From assembly GCA_038745855.1 (NCBI GenBank), contig JBCDLC010000007.1, forward strand, positions 1 to 64,000: a stretch of DNA of 64,000 nucleotides, in the 5' to 3' direction. Position numbers and translations under genes: made by a program. Shown here piece by piece: positions 63,123 through 64,000 of this stretch; the stretch's first letter is position 1, and each line of letters opens with the position of its first letter. This stretch comes from UBA5336 sp038745855 (GTDB lineage Bacteria > Pseudomonadota > Alphaproteobacteria > Caulobacterales > Hyphomonadaceae). The notes under the pieces are model-generated. The model was not told where the DNA came from. It did no database searches and worked only from the letters and a program-made list of their open reading frames with translations.

Positions 63123-64000
63123 ATGACCCAGCCGACCCAAACCCTCTCCTGTTACACCCTCGTTATTGGCGGTGGCCCTGGCGGGTATCCAGCCGCGATC
63201 CGCGCGGGGCAGCTTGGCCTCGACACAATCCTCGTCGAAGCCGATCGCCTTGGCGGAACCTGTCTCATCCGCGGCTGCATACCCTCCAAGGCCATTATCC
63301 ACGCTGCATCCAAGGTCCACGAGATGGCGGCCCACGCAAATGGCCATGCCGGCCACATGGGGATCACGCTACCATCGGCGCCGGCCCTCGATATGGGTGG
63401 GCTGCGAGACTGGAAGGATGGTATCGTCGATCAACTTTCGGGCGGCGTTGCAGGCCTCTTGAAGGCGGCCAAGGTGAGGCACCTGAACGGCTGGGCAACG
63501 TTCACCACAGCGAAGACATGCACCGTAGACACTGCGAATGGCCCGATCGAAGTGACGGCCGAGAATGTGATCCTGGCGACAGGGAGCACGGAGACGGAGC
63601 TGCCTTTTCTGCCCTATGACGACACGGTCATCAGTTCGACAGGCGCACTGGAACTCAACGAAATCCCCGAAACCTTCGCCGTCGTTGGTGCTGGCTATAT
63701 CGGCCTTGAACTCGGGATCGCGTTCGCCAAGCTCGGTAGCAAGGTCACGGTGGTCGAAATGGGTGACCGGATCCTGCCCGGATACGACGCTGAACTCACG
63801 CGGCCCGTCGCAGCGTGGCTGAAAGCCCACGGCGTTGAGGTGCATCTGGGCGCCAAAGCTACCGGAAAGGGCACTTCAAAGGGCAAGACTGTGCTCAAAT
63901 TCGAGGATGCAGCAGGTAAGGCCCGCACGACACGTTCTGAAAAGATCCTTGTCGCGGTCGGCCGGCAACCACGAACTGAGGGGTGGGGGCTCGACGCGAT
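63123..64000 (+). CDS. lpd: Dihydrolipoyl dehydrogenase E3 (3' end off window)
   Basis: E3 reoxidises the lipoyl groups of E2 with NAD. The visible 292 residues start YTLVIGGGPGGYPAAIRAGQ (FAD), then the redox-active pair GGTCLIRGCIPSKAI (Cys about 47 and 52), VILATGSTETELP, the NAD-binding AVVGAGYIGLELGIAFAKLG and ILVAVGRQPRTEG. The usual GGTCLNVGC reads GGTCLIRGC, as in E3 proteins of bkd operons. It lies 74 bases after E2 and is cut by the right edge. Confidence 0.95.
   Translation, partial: MTQPTQTLSCYTLVIGGGPGGYPAAIRAGQLGLDTILVEADRLGGTCLIRGCIPSKAIIHAASKVHEMAAHANGHAGHMGITLPSAPALDMGGLRDWKDGIVDQLSGGVAGLLKAAKVRHLNGWATFTTAKTCTVDTANGPIEVTAENVILATGSTETELPFLPYDDTVISSTGALELNEIPETFAVVGAGYIGLELGIAFAKLGSKVTVVEMGDRILPGYDAELTRPVAAWLKAHGVEVHLGAKATGKGTSKGKTVLKFEDAAGKARTTRSEKILVAVGRQPRTEGWGLDA

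Overview
This window is a stretch of a high-GC alphaproteobacterial chromosome. Several signs point towards the Caulobacterales / Hyphomonadaceae / Parvularculaceae area: a PopZ polar organiser in the order pcm-like / tolC / popZ / valS, a full CtrA-type TTAA-N7-TTAA box, a GTTC-N7-GTTC LexA box in front of recN, methionine synthase split into two proteins, and an alphaproteobacterial-type SerC. A genus cannot be assigned from the sequence alone.

Layout. 1-8.1 kb (minus strand): a partial gene of unknown family, a lipoprotein isoaspartyl peptidase, valS, popZ, a frameshifted tolC and a Pcm-like methyltransferase. 8.3-9.7 kb: tRNA-Cys, a possible CtrA-controlled short transcript, tRNA-Asn and kdsA. 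9.7-15.5 kb: ftsY-mtaB (minus), an EEP nuclease plus an orphan ParA (plus), and an XRE regulator. 15.7-20.4 kb: bamD-recN-ligA, with ligA frameshifted in this sequence. 20.5-30.2 kb: an M24 aminopeptidase, prmA, a lipoprotein, a GST, polA, murB, and mlaC/mlaA-like lipid-transport genes.

30.4-37.1 kb is a compact methionine operon: an ArsR-methyltransferase regulator, metF, the N-terminal half of MetH, a VapBC toxin-antitoxin pair, a gamma-glutamylcyclotransferase and the C-terminal part of MetH. Most junctions overlap by 1-4 bases. Next comes a second, oppositely oriented copy of the gene found at the left edge. 37.9-45.1 kb: serA and serC (with a hairpin leader), a small membrane protein, a TrmH-type methyltransferase, rpoH and ettA. 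45.3-50.9 kb: a two-gene polysaccharide export/tyrosine-kinase unit, a decayed RimK-type protease gene, a beta-lactamase-fold hydrolase and a two-gene unit with a TIR-like protein. 50.9-58.3 kb (minus): a single-chain biotin acyl-CoA carboxylase, two SDRs, two lipoproteins and tag. ygfZ follows. 59.4-64 kb: a complete branched-chain 2-oxoacid dehydrogenase operon (E1alpha, E1beta, E2, E3), with E3 cut by the window edge.

Most of the window is core metabolism and housekeeping. The points most worth a second look are the TIR-like pair at 50.07-50.87 kb, the toxin-antitoxin pair inside a split methionine synthase, the inverted 0.45-kb duplication spanning 37 kb, the CtrA box with its terminator between two tRNAs, the serC leader hairpins, and two genes (tolC and ligA) broken by the same kind of lesion, one extra G in a GGGG run. 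No CRISPR array, rRNA, insertion sequence or integrase was seen.
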